A stretch of 64,000 nt of DNA from positions 1-64,000 of the forward strand of contig PHCQ01000002.1 of assembly GCA_002840835.1 (NCBI GenBank). Reading direction: 5' to 3'. How positions within the stretch are numbered: the stretch's first letter is position 1; the number at the start of each line of letters is the position of its first letter. This document shows positions 9,112-17,274 of this stretch, piece by piece. A program made the translations under genes and the position numbers. Source of the DNA: Betaproteobacteria bacterium HGW-Betaproteobacteria-16 (lineage in GTDB: Bacteria; Pseudomonadota; Gammaproteobacteria; Burkholderiales; Burkholderiaceae_C). The notes beneath the pieces are model-generated. The model saw nothing but the letters and a program-made list of their open reading frames with translations. It made no database searches and was not told where the DNA came from.

Positions 9112-9125
9112 TTGACTTACGTCAA
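9112..9125. promoter_or_regulatory. FNR box upstream of ccoN
   Basis: TTGACTTACGTCAA is a perfect inverted repeat of the TTGAC-N4-GTCAA type bound by FNR/Anr proteins. It overlaps the last codon and stop of ccoS and lies 60 bp before the ccoN start. Placing its centre at -41.5 gives a transcript start near 9077. This would let Fnr switch on ccoNOQP(GH) when oxygen falls. Confidence 0.8.
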
Positions 9126-9259
9126 TCGCCCCCGAGAATGCGCTCGCCTTCTCGTTCGATGTTGTCAAATTGCCCGCCCTGCAGCGCCCACCAGAAAATA
9201 CCGATGATCACGAAGACAAGCAGCACCGAAATCGGCACGAGCAAATACAGGATGTCCAT
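9122..9259 (-). CDS. ccoS: cbb3-type oxidase assembly protein CcoS
   Basis: A 45-residue single-helix membrane protein. MDILYLLVPIS starts the helix and WWALQGGQFDN follows it, the signature of CcoS/FixS, needed for insertion of heme and copper cofactors into cbb3 oxidase. ATG at 9259 is preceded by AAAGG. It follows ccoI by 28 bp and its 3' end contains the ccoN FNR box. Confidence 0.93.
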   Translation of the reverse strand: MDILYLLVPISVLLVFVIIGIFWWALQGGQFDNIEREGERILGGD

Positions 9260-9287
9260 GGTGAACCTTTTGTTGATGAGGTGAAAG

Positions 9288-11726
9288 CTACGCGGCTTCA
9301 ATGGAGCCCGGGTTGAACTGATTGTCCGGGCCGGTGCTTCGCGCCAGCCGCAAGGCATTGCCGATCACGAGCAGCGAACTGGCGGCCATGCCCAGCCCCG
9401 CCAGCCAGGGGGGCATCCAGCCGACCAAGGCCATGGGCACCGAGACCGCGTTGTAGACACCTGCCCAGACCAGATTCTGTCGCACGGTGCGCATGGTCGC
9501 CCGGGCTTGCTGGAGGGTGCGCACCACATCCATCACCTGCCCGCCCTGAATCACGTAGTCGGACTGCGCCTGTGCCAGCGGGGCAGCGTGCCCCAGTGCA
9601 AACGACGTGTCCGCCCTGGCCAGAACGGGGCCGTCGTTGAGGCCATCGCCCACCATGGCAATTCGCACGCCCTTGGACTGCAGCTCGATGACCTCGGCCA
9701 GCTTGCGCTCGGGCGTCGCGCCAGCAATCACATGGTCCACACCGATCGCCTGCCCCACCAGACGGGCTGCGCCCTCCTTGTCGCCTGAAAGCAACCAGGT
9801 GCCGATGCCCACGTCGCGCAAAGCCTGCACGGCAGAACGCGCATCTGCACGCAGGCCTTCCTGCAGCTCGAACGTGGCCACCCAACCCGTTCGGTCGCTG
9901 AGGTGGGCTCGCGGACTGTCCGGATCACTGATCGGCTCGGTCTGCACACCGCAGAATGCGGACGACCCCAGGCGAACTTCGAATCCAGCGTCGGTGATGC
10001 CTTGCATCCCTTGCCCGGCAGTTTCAGAGGTCGAGGACCAAGTTGGTCGGGTCGCGTTCGAACCGCACTCGGACTTTGCCGCCAGCGCGAGCGCACGCGA
10101 GACCGGGTGCAAGGACAACTCCGCCAGCCCGGACGCCAGTTGTAGCGCTTCTTCACGTGTGGTGCCGGCGCGGGTTCGCACGTCCTGCAGCACCAGCCGG
10201 TCGTGGGTGAGCGTGCCGGTCTTGTCAAACAGCACGGTATTGATTCCCGCCAGCGCTTCGAATGCCTGCAGCCGGCGCACCAGAATGCCGCGCCGCGCCA
10301 ATGAGCCTGCCGAAGCGAGCATGGCCGCCGGGGTGGCCAGGGCAAGTGCACAGGGACAGGTCACGATCAGAACGGCCACAGCCACGGCCAATGCCTTGGT
10401 GTGGTCGATCTGCCACCAGTACCAGCCAGCAAAGATTGCCGCCAAGATGACCAGCAACAGGAATGGCGTGGCGATCCGGTCAGCCAGGATCGCGAGTCGA
10501 GGCTTCTCGGTCGAGGCCTGCTCCATCAGACTCACGATCTGGGCAAACCGGGTGTCGCGCCCCAATTTGTCGACCCGAACCAGCGCCGGCCCACCCAGAT
10601 TGAAACTGCCGGTGACCACGCCCTCACCCGTGGAACGGGTCACCGGGTGCGACTCACCCGTCAACAAGGCCTCGTCCACGGTCGCAGAGGCACTCAGCAA
10701 TTCGCCATCGCCCGGAAAGGCCTGCCCGGCCTGGACGCGAACGACGTTGCCCAACTCCAGCCTGCGCACCGAGACCGACTCGAAAGTGCCATCTGCACGC
10801 TGCCGTTCGCACACCTCTGGCAGCCGGTTCATCAGGCTGTCGAGTGCGCCAGCCGTGCGGTCTCGTGCCTTGTGCTCCAGGTACCGCCCGCCGAGCAGGA
10901 AGAACACGAACATGGTCAGCGAGTCGAACCAGACCTCCTGGCCCCATGGGCCTGTGGGATCGAATGTCGCAGCCGAACTCACCAGGAATGTCACAAGAAT
11001 GCCAACGGACACGGGTGTGTCCATGCCCACGCGCCCCAATTTGAGGTCGCGCCATGCGCTCTGAAAGAACGGTCCGCTTGCAAAAAAGACCACCGGCAGC
11101 GTCAGCACCCAGCTCGCCCAGCGCAGCAGCTGCACGATGTCTGCGGGAATGTCGCCGGGTTCGGTCACGTAGGCAGGCCACGCGTACATCATGACCTGCA
11201 TCATGCAGAAGCCCGCCACAAACAAGCGCCAGAGCGCCTGGCGGGTCTCGGCCAGCCGCTCGCTGATGGACAAGGCCTGCTGCATCGGAAGCAACCGGTA
11301 CCCGACCTTCCCCACGCCTTGAGCCAGTACCGACATCTGCGTGACGGCAGGGTCCCATTGCAGGCTGAGGCGGCGGGTGGCGGCATGCACCTGGGCGCGC
11401 TCCACGCCAGGGACATGCTGCAACACCGATTCGACCGTGTCCGCGCACGCTGCGCAGTACATGCCTTGCACCATCAGCACCGAATGGGCCCTGACCTGCC
11501 CACCCTCGTCGGTGAATTCGGTGAATTCTTTCTGTTCGACCGGGTCGTCCAGCACCGCGAAATCGTCAGTCACGGTGAGCGGGCCCTGGTGTTCGCCCAG
11601 CCAACCCGCGCTTTCGGTCATGCGCTCTTCACTGCCCGCTGATTGGGGCATGGGCGATGCGGCAAATTTCGAAGGCCCCACCGGGGGCAAGGTGGCGGCC
11701 TGGTTCATGCCCCGAGCGTAATTCAA
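9288..11726 (-). CDS. ccoI: Copper-translocating P-type ATPase CcoI (FixI) for cbb3 oxidase
   Basis: An 812-residue P1B-type ATPase that exports copper for the CuB centre of cbb3 oxidase. Motifs in order: N-terminal heavy-metal domain GMYCAAC (C91, C94), TGES in the actuator domain, membrane CPC (TCPCALALATP), phosphorylation site DKTGTLT, and GDGLNDGPVLA in the hinge. The start is TTG at 11726 because AAGGAG lies 6 bp upstream; a downstream ATG at 11708 has no ribosome site. An FNR box lies 17 bp before the start. ccoS follows. Confidence 0.93.
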   Translation of the reverse strand: MNYARGMNQAATLPPVGPSKFAASPMPQSAGSEERMTESAGWLGEHQGPLTVTDDFAVLDDPVEQKEFTEFTDEGGQVRAHSVLMVQGMYCAACADTVESVLQHVPGVERAQVHAATRRLSLQWDPAVTQMSVLAQGVGKVGYRLLPMQQALSISERLAETRQALWRLFVAGFCMMQVMMYAWPAYVTEPGDIPADIVQLLRWASWVLTLPVVFFASGPFFQSAWRDLKLGRVGMDTPVSVGILVTFLVSSAATFDPTGPWGQEVWFDSLTMFVFFLLGGRYLEHKARDRTAGALDSLMNRLPEVCERQRADGTFESVSVRRLELGNVVRVQAGQAFPGDGELLSASATVDEALLTGESHPVTRSTGEGVVTGSFNLGGPALVRVDKLGRDTRFAQIVSLMEQASTEKPRLAILADRIATPFLLLVILAAIFAGWYWWQIDHTKALAVAVAVLIVTCPCALALATPAAMLASAGSLARRGILVRRLQAFEALAGINTVLFDKTGTLTHDRLVLQDVRTRAGTTREEALQLASGLAELSLHPVSRALALAAKSECGSNATRPTWSSTSETAGQGMQGITDAGFEVRLGSSAFCGVQTEPISDPDSPRAHLSDRTGWVATFELQEGLRADARSAVQALRDVGIGTWLLSGDKEGAARLVGQAIGVDHVIAGATPERKLAEVIELQSKGVRIAMVGDGLNDGPVLARADTSFALGHAAPLAQAQSDYVIQGGQVMDVVRTLQQARATMRTVRQNLVWAGVYNAVSVPMALVGWMPPWLAGLGMAASSLLVIGNALRLARSTGPDNQFNPGSIEAA

Positions 11727-11742
11727 TGGTCGCTCCTTCCGG

Positions 11743-11756
11743 TTGACCTAGGTCAA
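11743..11756. promoter_or_regulatory. FNR box between ccoI and the universal stress gene
   Basis: TTGACCTAGGTCAA is a perfect TTGAC-N4-GTCAA palindrome. On the plus strand its centre is 41.5 bp before about 11791, and TAGTCT at 11778-11783 fits a -10 element at that spacing, so class II activation of the stress-protein transcript is well supported. On the minus strand it lies only 17 bp before the ccoI TTG start, which would place a class II transcript start inside ccoI. Confidence 0.75.
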
Positions 11757-11777
11757 CCACGATCGGTTGATCCTTGT

Positions 11778-11783
11778 TAGTCT
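11778..11783 (+). promoter_or_regulatory. Candidate -10 element for the universal stress gene
   Basis: TAGTCT, about seven bases before a start point that lies 41.5 bp downstream of the FNR-box centre. It implies a leader of about 187 nucleotides before the ATG at 11977. Confidence 0.45.
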
Positions 11784-11976
11784 CGTGCAGTGTCACAGGG
11801 GCAGTTGACCACAGGCATTCGCTGCATGGCAAGTGTCTTCGTTGACCTGGCAAGGCACAGGCCAGAGAATCGCCACGAAGTGCTTGCTTGGCCATTTCAG
11901 AAAGGATGCGTCGCACGACCGTAGTTTGGGGTGCGGAACGCACAGGTTCACTTTCAACGCAATCAAGGAGATACCC

Positions 11977-12420
11977 ATGTACAAACGCATCCTGGTCGCC
12001 ACCGACGGCTCCAAGCTGTCGCAACGCGCAGTGGAACACACCCTCAATCTGGCAGACCTCACCGGCGCAGACGTGGTGGCATTGAAAGTGGTGCCCCGCT
12101 ACCCTCAAACCTACTTTGAAGGGGGTGTGGCCCTGGCAGCGGCAGAAGTGGCGCGCGTGGAAAAGCAGTGGCAGGAAGAAGCCATGGTGGCAGTGAACGC
12201 CGTGAAATCTGCAGGTCAGCTGCGCGAGGTGAAGGTCAAGCCCGTGACAGTGAAGTCCGACCTGATTGCCGAGGCCATCATCGCCACGGCCAAGCGCAAC
12301 AAATGTGATCTCATCGTCATGGCGTCTCACGGACGCCGTGGGTTGAAGCGGCTGCTGCTGGGCAGCGAGACTCAGCAGGTACTGACGCATTCCCACACAC
12401 CGGTGCTGGTGTTGCGTTAA
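11977..12420 (+). CDS. Universal stress protein (UspA family)
   Basis: A 147-residue single-domain cytosolic protein. It begins MYKRILVATDGS, a standard UspA strand-loop, and ends with the ATP-binding stretch SHG-x9-GS before the final strand HTPVLVL. An AAGGAG ribosome site precedes the ATG. The FNR box upstream suggests induction in low oxygen, as for several Usp genes in denitrifying or microaerobic bacteria. The protein probably binds ATP; its specific role is unknown. Confidence 0.9.
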   Translation: MYKRILVATDGSKLSQRAVEHTLNLADLTGADVVALKVVPRYPQTYFEGGVALAAAEVARVEKQWQEEAMVAVNAVKSAGQLREVKVKPVTVKSDLIAEAIIATAKRNKCDLIVMASHGRRGLKRLLLGSETQQVLTHSHTPVLVLR

Positions 12421-12501
12421 AGCACAGGTGCATTCCTGAAAACCGGGGTTCGCACCCGGTGATGCGGTGAGGTGTAGAGTCCGCGGGCTATCCGCGCCTG
12501 T

Positions 12502-13884
12502 ATGACCTCTGCATCTCACCCGCCCCATCCTGTGACCAGCGGCAAGTTCGTCACTGGCTCCACACTCGGACATGTCATCACGATGACCGCCACCGGCTCG
12601 ATCGGGCTCGCGGCGGTCTTTTTCGTTGACGTGCTGAACCTGTTCTACATCTCCCTTCTGGGGCAGAAGGAGCTTGCCGCTGCCGTGGGCTACGCGGGCA
12701 CACTGCTGTTCTTCCTGACTTCGCTGGCCATTGGCCTGTCCATCGCAGCAACCGCCCTCACCTCACGCGCCTTGGGACGTGGAGACCGCCTGCAAGCTCA
12801 GCAACTGGCAGGAGCTTCCATGCTGCTGATGGCTTTGTTCATGACCGCAGCGGTCATACTCACCTTCCCTTTCCTCCAGTTCTTGCTTGGTTCACTGGGC
12901 GCCACAGGCGAAACCGCCGAACTGGCGCTGCGGTTCACGCGCATCGTCCTGCCTTCTGCCATTCCGCTGGGATTGGGCATGTGCCTGGGCGCCCTGCTGC
13001 GCTCATTGGGTGACGCACGACGCGCCATGTTCGTGACGCTTGGCGCTGGCGCCATCAGCGCGGTACTCGACCCGATCCTGATCTTCGGATTGGGCTGGGG
13101 TCTGGATGGCGCGGCGGTGGCCACGGTATTGACACGCTTTGCGATGCTGGGCATCGGCCTGCATGCCCTGCTGCGGGTGCACCGGCTGCTGGTGTGGCCC
13201 GCCATGCCTGTCTTGCACGACACCTTGCGCCCCTTCCTCGCCATCGGCGTGCCGGCCGTGCTCACGCAGGTGGCCACACCTGTGGGCAACGCCTTCGTCA
13301 CGGCTGCCATTGCCGATTTTGGGGACAGTGCAGTGGCAGGCTGGGCCGTGATCGTGCGACTGATCCCGGTGGCGTTCGTGGCGCTGTTTGCCCTCTCCGG
13401 CTCGGTGGGCCCTATCCTGGGTCAGAACCTGGGTGCCCGGCGACACGACCGCCTGCGAGCGACCGTGCGCGACAGTCTCAAGGTGGTGCTGGTGTACGTG
13501 ACGGTCGTGTGGGTGTTGCTGGCCATGGCCAGTGGCTGGATCGCCGACGCCTTCGGCGCCGCCGGCGAGGCCCGCGAACTGATCGTCTTCTTCTGCGTGT
13601 TCGTTGCTGGCAGCTTCATGTTCAACGGCGCGCTCTTCGTCGCCAATGCCGCCTTCAACAACCTGGGCTTTGCCTTCTATTCCACCGCGTTGAACTGGGG
13701 GCGCGCCACGCTGGGGGTGGTGCCCTTCATCTGGCTTGGCGCGCAATGGTTCGGTGCGCGCGGCGTGCTGGCAGGCTACGGGCTGGGTGTGGTGGTGTTC
13801 GGGCTGGCAGGCGCCCTGCTCTGCCGCAAGGTCCTCAAGCGGATCGAGCGGGATGCCTCCACCGGCGACGCGATCAGGATGTGA
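12502..13884 (+). CDS. MATE family efflux transporter
   Basis: A 460-residue inner-membrane antiporter with twelve predicted helices in two repeated halves, each beginning with a GxxxxP/QNLGA-type loop (ILGQNLGARR near residue 310). MATE proteins export cationic drugs or metabolites in exchange for Na+ or H+. The substrate cannot be deduced. It lies 81 bp after the stress gene with no terminator seen between, and its last 11 bp overlap the convergent malonyl-CoA synthetase gene. Confidence 0.88.
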   Translation: MTSASHPPHPVTSGKFVTGSTLGHVITMTATGSIGLAAVFFVDVLNLFYISLLGQKELAAAVGYAGTLLFFLTSLAIGLSIAATALTSRALGRGDRLQAQQLAGASMLLMALFMTAAVILTFPFLQFLLGSLGATGETAELALRFTRIVLPSAIPLGLGMCLGALLRSLGDARRAMFVTLGAGAISAVLDPILIFGLGWGLDGAAVATVLTRFAMLGIGLHALLRVHRLLVWPAMPVLHDTLRPFLAIGVPAVLTQVATPVGNAFVTAAIADFGDSAVAGWAVIVRLIPVAFVALFALSGSVGPILGQNLGARRHDRLRATVRDSLKVVLVYVTVVWVLLAMASGWIADAFGAAGEARELIVFFCVFVAGSFMFNGALFVANAAFNNLGFAFYSTALNWGRATLGVVPFIWLGAQWFGARGVLAGYGLGVVVFGLAGALLCRKVLKRIERDASTGDAIRM

Positions 13885-15430
13885 AGAGGTGCGACCAGGC
13901 GTCTCTCAAGAGGTTCTTCTGTACCTTGCCCATGGTGTTGCGCGGCAGCTCCGGCACCACGCTGCAGTGTTTGGGAATCTTGAAATTGGCCAGTTGGGTC
14001 TTCAGCGACGCAATGATCGCTGCACCCTCGAGCTGTGCCCCTGGCTTCACGGTCACCAACGCCACGCCCACCTCGCCAAAGTCGGGGTGCGGAACCCCCA
14101 CCACCGCACTCTCTGCCACGCCGGGCATGTCATTGATGCAGGCTTCGATCTCTGCCGGGTACACGTTGTAGCCACCGCTGATGATCAGGTCCTTGCTGCG
14201 ACCCACGATGGTCACATAACCCCGTTCATCCACACGCCCCACGTCGCCGGTCTTGAAGAATCCGTCCACAGTGAATTCCTCTGCGGTTTTTTCGGGCATG
14301 CGCCAGTAGCCTTTGAAAACATTGGGGCCCTTGACCTGGATGCTGCCGATCTCGCCGGCGGGCAGCGGTTGACCAGCATCACCGGCCACCTTGAGCGTCA
14401 CACCCGGCAGGGGAAAACCCACGGTGCCGCCGCGGCGCTCGCTTTGCCCCGCATGGCGGGCGTCCGGCCCACACGGGTTCGATGTCAACATCACCGTCTC
14501 GCTCATGCCATAGCGCTCCAGGATGGTATGACCGGTGCGTTCCTGCCACGCCCTGAAGGTTTCGATCAGCAGCGGCGCTGAACCGGAAACGAACAAACGC
14601 ATGTGCGCGGCTTGCGCGCGCGTCAGGGCAGGTTCCGACAGCATGCGCACGTACAGCGTGGGCACGCCCATGAACACAGTGGCCCTGGGCAGCAGTGCCA
14701 CGACCTCGGCGGGATCAAACTTGTTGAGCCAAAGCATCGGACTGCCATTGATGAGCGCGCCGTGGATGGCAACAAATAGCCCATGCACATGGAAGATGGG
14801 CAGCGCGTGGATCAGCACATCGTCGGGCTGCCAGCACCAGTACTCACGAAGCACTTGCGCATTGCTCAGAACGTTGCCGTGGGTCAGCATGGCACCCTTG
14901 CTGCGTCCGGTGGTGCCGCTGGTGTAGATGATCACGGCCAAGTCATCAGCTGCACAAACGGCCGGCGTGTGCTCTGTGCTGTGATGGCTCGCCCGTTGCA
15001 GCAGGCTGCCCTGGCGCTCATCGTCCAGCGTGAAGACATGACGCGTTCCGGCGTTGAAAGCGATCTTGGACACCCAGCCAAAGTTGGCCGGACTGCACAC
15101 CACCACCGATGGCTCCGCGTTGCCGATGAAATACTCGATCTCGGCACTGCGGTAGGCGGTATTCAGCGGCAAGAAGACATAACCCGCGCGCAGCGTGGCC
15201 AGATACAGGATCAAGGCTTCCACCGACTTTTCGACCTGCACGGCAATCCGTGCGCCCCTGGGCAGATCCAGCGAGGCCAGCAGGTTGGCCATCATGGCCG
15301 TGGCCTGGTCAATATCCCGCCAGCTGTAGTGAAGCGACGAAGCGGAGCCACCCACCGTTTCCACAGCGGTGGCGTCAAGGTCTGTGGGGAACGCCTTGCG
15401 CAAGGCGACAAACAGGTTGTGATTGCTCAT
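13874..15430 (-). CDS. matB: Malonyl-CoA synthetase (acyl-CoA synthetase family)
   Basis: An AMP-forming acyl-CoA ligase of 518 residues. The P-loop YTSGTTGRSKGA is near residue 170, the SGSAPL and YGMSE motifs follow, and the C-terminal hinge reads GRSKDLIISGGYNVYPAEIE with the catalytic lysine near TMGKVQK. Similarity to MatB and its operon with malonyl-CoA decarboxylase support malonate as substrate. It is the last gene of the malonate operon, 34 bp after the enoyl-CoA hydratase gene. Confidence 0.85.
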   Translation of the reverse strand: MSNHNLFVALRKAFPTDLDATAVETVGGSASSLHYSWRDIDQATAMMANLLASLDLPRGARIAVQVEKSVEALILYLATLRAGYVFLPLNTAYRSAEIEYFIGNAEPSVVVCSPANFGWVSKIAFNAGTRHVFTLDDERQGSLLQRASHHSTEHTPAVCAADDLAVIIYTSGTTGRSKGAMLTHGNVLSNAQVLREYWCWQPDDVLIHALPIFHVHGLFVAIHGALINGSPMLWLNKFDPAEVVALLPRATVFMGVPTLYVRMLSEPALTRAQAAHMRLFVSGSAPLLIETFRAWQERTGHTILERYGMSETVMLTSNPCGPDARHAGQSERRGGTVGFPLPGVTLKVAGDAGQPLPAGEIGSIQVKGPNVFKGYWRMPEKTAEEFTVDGFFKTGDVGRVDERGYVTIVGRSKDLIISGGYNVYPAEIEACINDMPGVAESAVVGVPHPDFGEVGVALVTVKPGAQLEGAAIIASLKTQLANFKIPKHCSVVPELPRNTMGKVQKNLLRDAWSHLFTS

Positions 15431-15464
15431 GAGATGGCTGGGTCAGTTGTTGTTGTGAAGCGTG

Positions 15465-16235
15465 TCAAACAAAATCCGGGGGTCGCTTGGCCATGAATGC
15501 GGCTATGCCTTCCCGATGTTCGGCACTGTCTGCATACCGGTAGCTCTCCATTGAAGCCCCTGAGGCCCTATCCCCGCGCGCCAACGCACGCAGGGTTTGT
15601 TTGTTCATGCGAGCTGCCTGAGGCGCCAGCTGGGTCATGCCGTCCAGCCGTTGTTCGACCGCCTGCGCCAATTCTTCCGCAGGCACCACCTGATTCAGAA
15701 AGCCTCGCTGCTTCATCTCGGCGGCGTCCAGCACGGCAGCACCGAGCAGCATTTCACGGGCGGTGAGTTCGCCTGCCGCGCGTGACACCAGGGCCGCTTC
15801 GCGCGGCGCCATGGGAAACCCCAGGCGTGCAATGGGCGCACCAAATCGGGCCGAGATGCTGGCAATGCGGATATCAGAACAACTGGCGATCTCCATGCCG
15901 GCGCCCATGCAGTTCCCCTCGATACACGCCACGACGGGCAGGTCACAGTCCAGCATCGCAGACAGGCCACCCCAGACCTCGTCTTCATGAAAGGTGCGCA
16001 GCGCCGCTTCATCAAAGCGGAACGAGGGGTACTCCGCAATGTCGCCGCCGGCGCAGAAATGCCCATCAGATCCGCTCACAACGACACACCGCAGTGCACG
16101 CTGGTGCTGGAGATCCAGGAACACATTGCGCAAAGAACGCCACATGTCGCGTGAAATGGCATTGAACTTGCCGCCGTGGGACAGGCGCACCCGCGCCAGC
16201 ACGCCGTTGATCTCGCAGTGCACCTGTCCGCTCAT
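15465..16235 (-). CDS. Enoyl-CoA hydratase/isomerase family protein
   Basis: A 256-residue crotonase-fold enzyme. The oxyanion-hole segments are visible (HFCAGGDIAEY near residue 60 and EGNCMGAGMEIASCSD near residue 105). The ATG at 16235 follows the Bug gene stop by 5 bp, so the two are tightly coupled. It lies within the malonate operon; crotonase-like proteins occur in some malonate clusters but their reaction there is not known. It could act on methylmalonyl- or related acyl-CoA rather than in beta-oxidation. Confidence 0.85.
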   Translation of the reverse strand: MSGQVHCEINGVLARVRLSHGGKFNAISRDMWRSLRNVFLDLQHQRALRCVVVSGSDGHFCAGGDIAEYPSFRFDEAALRTFHEDEVWGGLSAMLDCDLPVVACIEGNCMGAGMEIASCSDIRIASISARFGAPIARLGFPMAPREAALVSRAAGELTAREMLLGAAVLDAAEMKQRGFLNQVVPAEELAQAVEQRLDGMTQLAPQAARMNKQTLRALARGDRASGASMESYRYADSAEHREGIAAFMAKRPPDFV

Positions 16236-16240
16236 GGTGG

Positions 16241-17227
16241 TCAGTCCAGCTTGGCACCGGAGGCCTTGACCACCTGTGCCCATTTGCGCACTTCACCTTT
16301 GATAAAAGCGTCAAACTGAGCGCCACTGAGGTCCGGGAACGAGGCACCCTGCTTGCCCCAGACAGCCTTGGCATCCTCGGTCTGGCAGGCCTTTCGAAGC
16401 TCCTCGATCGCTCTGGCCTGCGCGTCTGCAGGCGTTCCCTTGGGTGCCCAGACACCGTACCAGGTGGTGACGTTGTAGTCAGGCAGGCCCAGCTCGGCTG
16501 CGCACGGCACGTCTGGCAACGCGGCATTGCGCTTTTCGCCGGAGACCATCAGCGCCTTGATGCGCCCACCCTGAATATGCGCAGCCGAAGAACCGAGCCC
16601 GTCGAACATCATTTCCACATCACCCGCAATCAGGCCGCCCAGGGCCGGGCCGGCGCCACGGTAGGCAATGTGAGTGATGAAGGTGCGGGTCTGCTGCTTG
16701 AACAGCTCGCCAGCCAGGTGGTGCGAGGTGCCATTGCCTGCAGAGCCGTAGTTGAGCTTGCCAGGATTGGCACGGACCAGTTTCAGGAAATCGGCGAAGT
16801 TCGTTGCTGACACTTTGCCGGGATTCACCACCAGTACCTGTGGCACGCTGGCCACCAGGAGCAGCGGCTCAAGGTCTTTTTCCAGGTCGTATTCAAGCTT
16901 GGGATACATGCTGGGCGCGATGGTGTGGTGCACGGCGCCCATGAACAGGTTGTAGCCATCGGGTGTGGCCCTGGCGGCCAGCGTGGCGCCCAGTGTGCCC
17001 CCTGCGCCCCCCTTGTTGTCGATCACCAACTGGCGACCGGTCAGTTTCGAGAACTGTGTCGCCATGGGTCGCGCAAACGCGTCGGTACCTCCCCCGGCAG
17101 GAAACGGCACGATCATGTTCACCGGGCGCGTGGGCCAGGTCGACTGAGCGTGAATCGGAATGGTATGGCTAGCCAGTCCGGCGAGTGCAGCACCCAGTGC
17201 AGTGCGCCGGGAAATGGAACATGTCAT
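16241..17227 (-). CDS. Bug-type periplasmic substrate-binding receptor (TctC family)
   Basis: A 328-residue periplasmic binding protein. The N-terminal signal has a twin arginine (SRRTALGAALAGLAS) ending near IHAQ, then the family mark WPTRPVNMIVPFPAGGGTD. Bug receptors bind carboxylates for tripartite tricarboxylate transporters. The start at 17227 has AGGAGA upstream. No TctA/TctB permease genes are in the window, so this receptor must share a distant permease. Its place between malonyl-CoA decarboxylase and synthetase suggests malonate or a related dicarboxylate as ligand. Confidence 0.88.
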   Translation of the reverse strand: MTCSISRRTALGAALAGLASHTIPIHAQSTWPTRPVNMIVPFPAGGGTDAFARPMATQFSKLTGRQLVIDNKGGAGGTLGATLAARATPDGYNLFMGAVHHTIAPSMYPKLEYDLEKDLEPLLLVASVPQVLVVNPGKVSATNFADFLKLVRANPGKLNYGSAGNGTSHHLAGELFKQQTRTFITHIAYRGAGPALGGLIAGDVEMMFDGLGSSAAHIQGGRIKALMVSGEKRNAALPDVPCAAELGLPDYNVTTWYGVWAPKGTPADAQARAIEELRKACQTEDAKAVWGKQGASFPDLSGAQFDAFIKGEVRKWAQVVKASGAKLD

Positions 17228-17274
17228 GCGTTGTCTCCTGTTGTTGTCGAGTTGTTTTGCCAGTCCGCCGTTCA

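Noticed and set aside
12442-12460. ACCGGG/CCCGGT hairpin between the stress gene and the MATE gene
   Set aside because: Only a 6-bp stem and no T run; not enough for a terminator.
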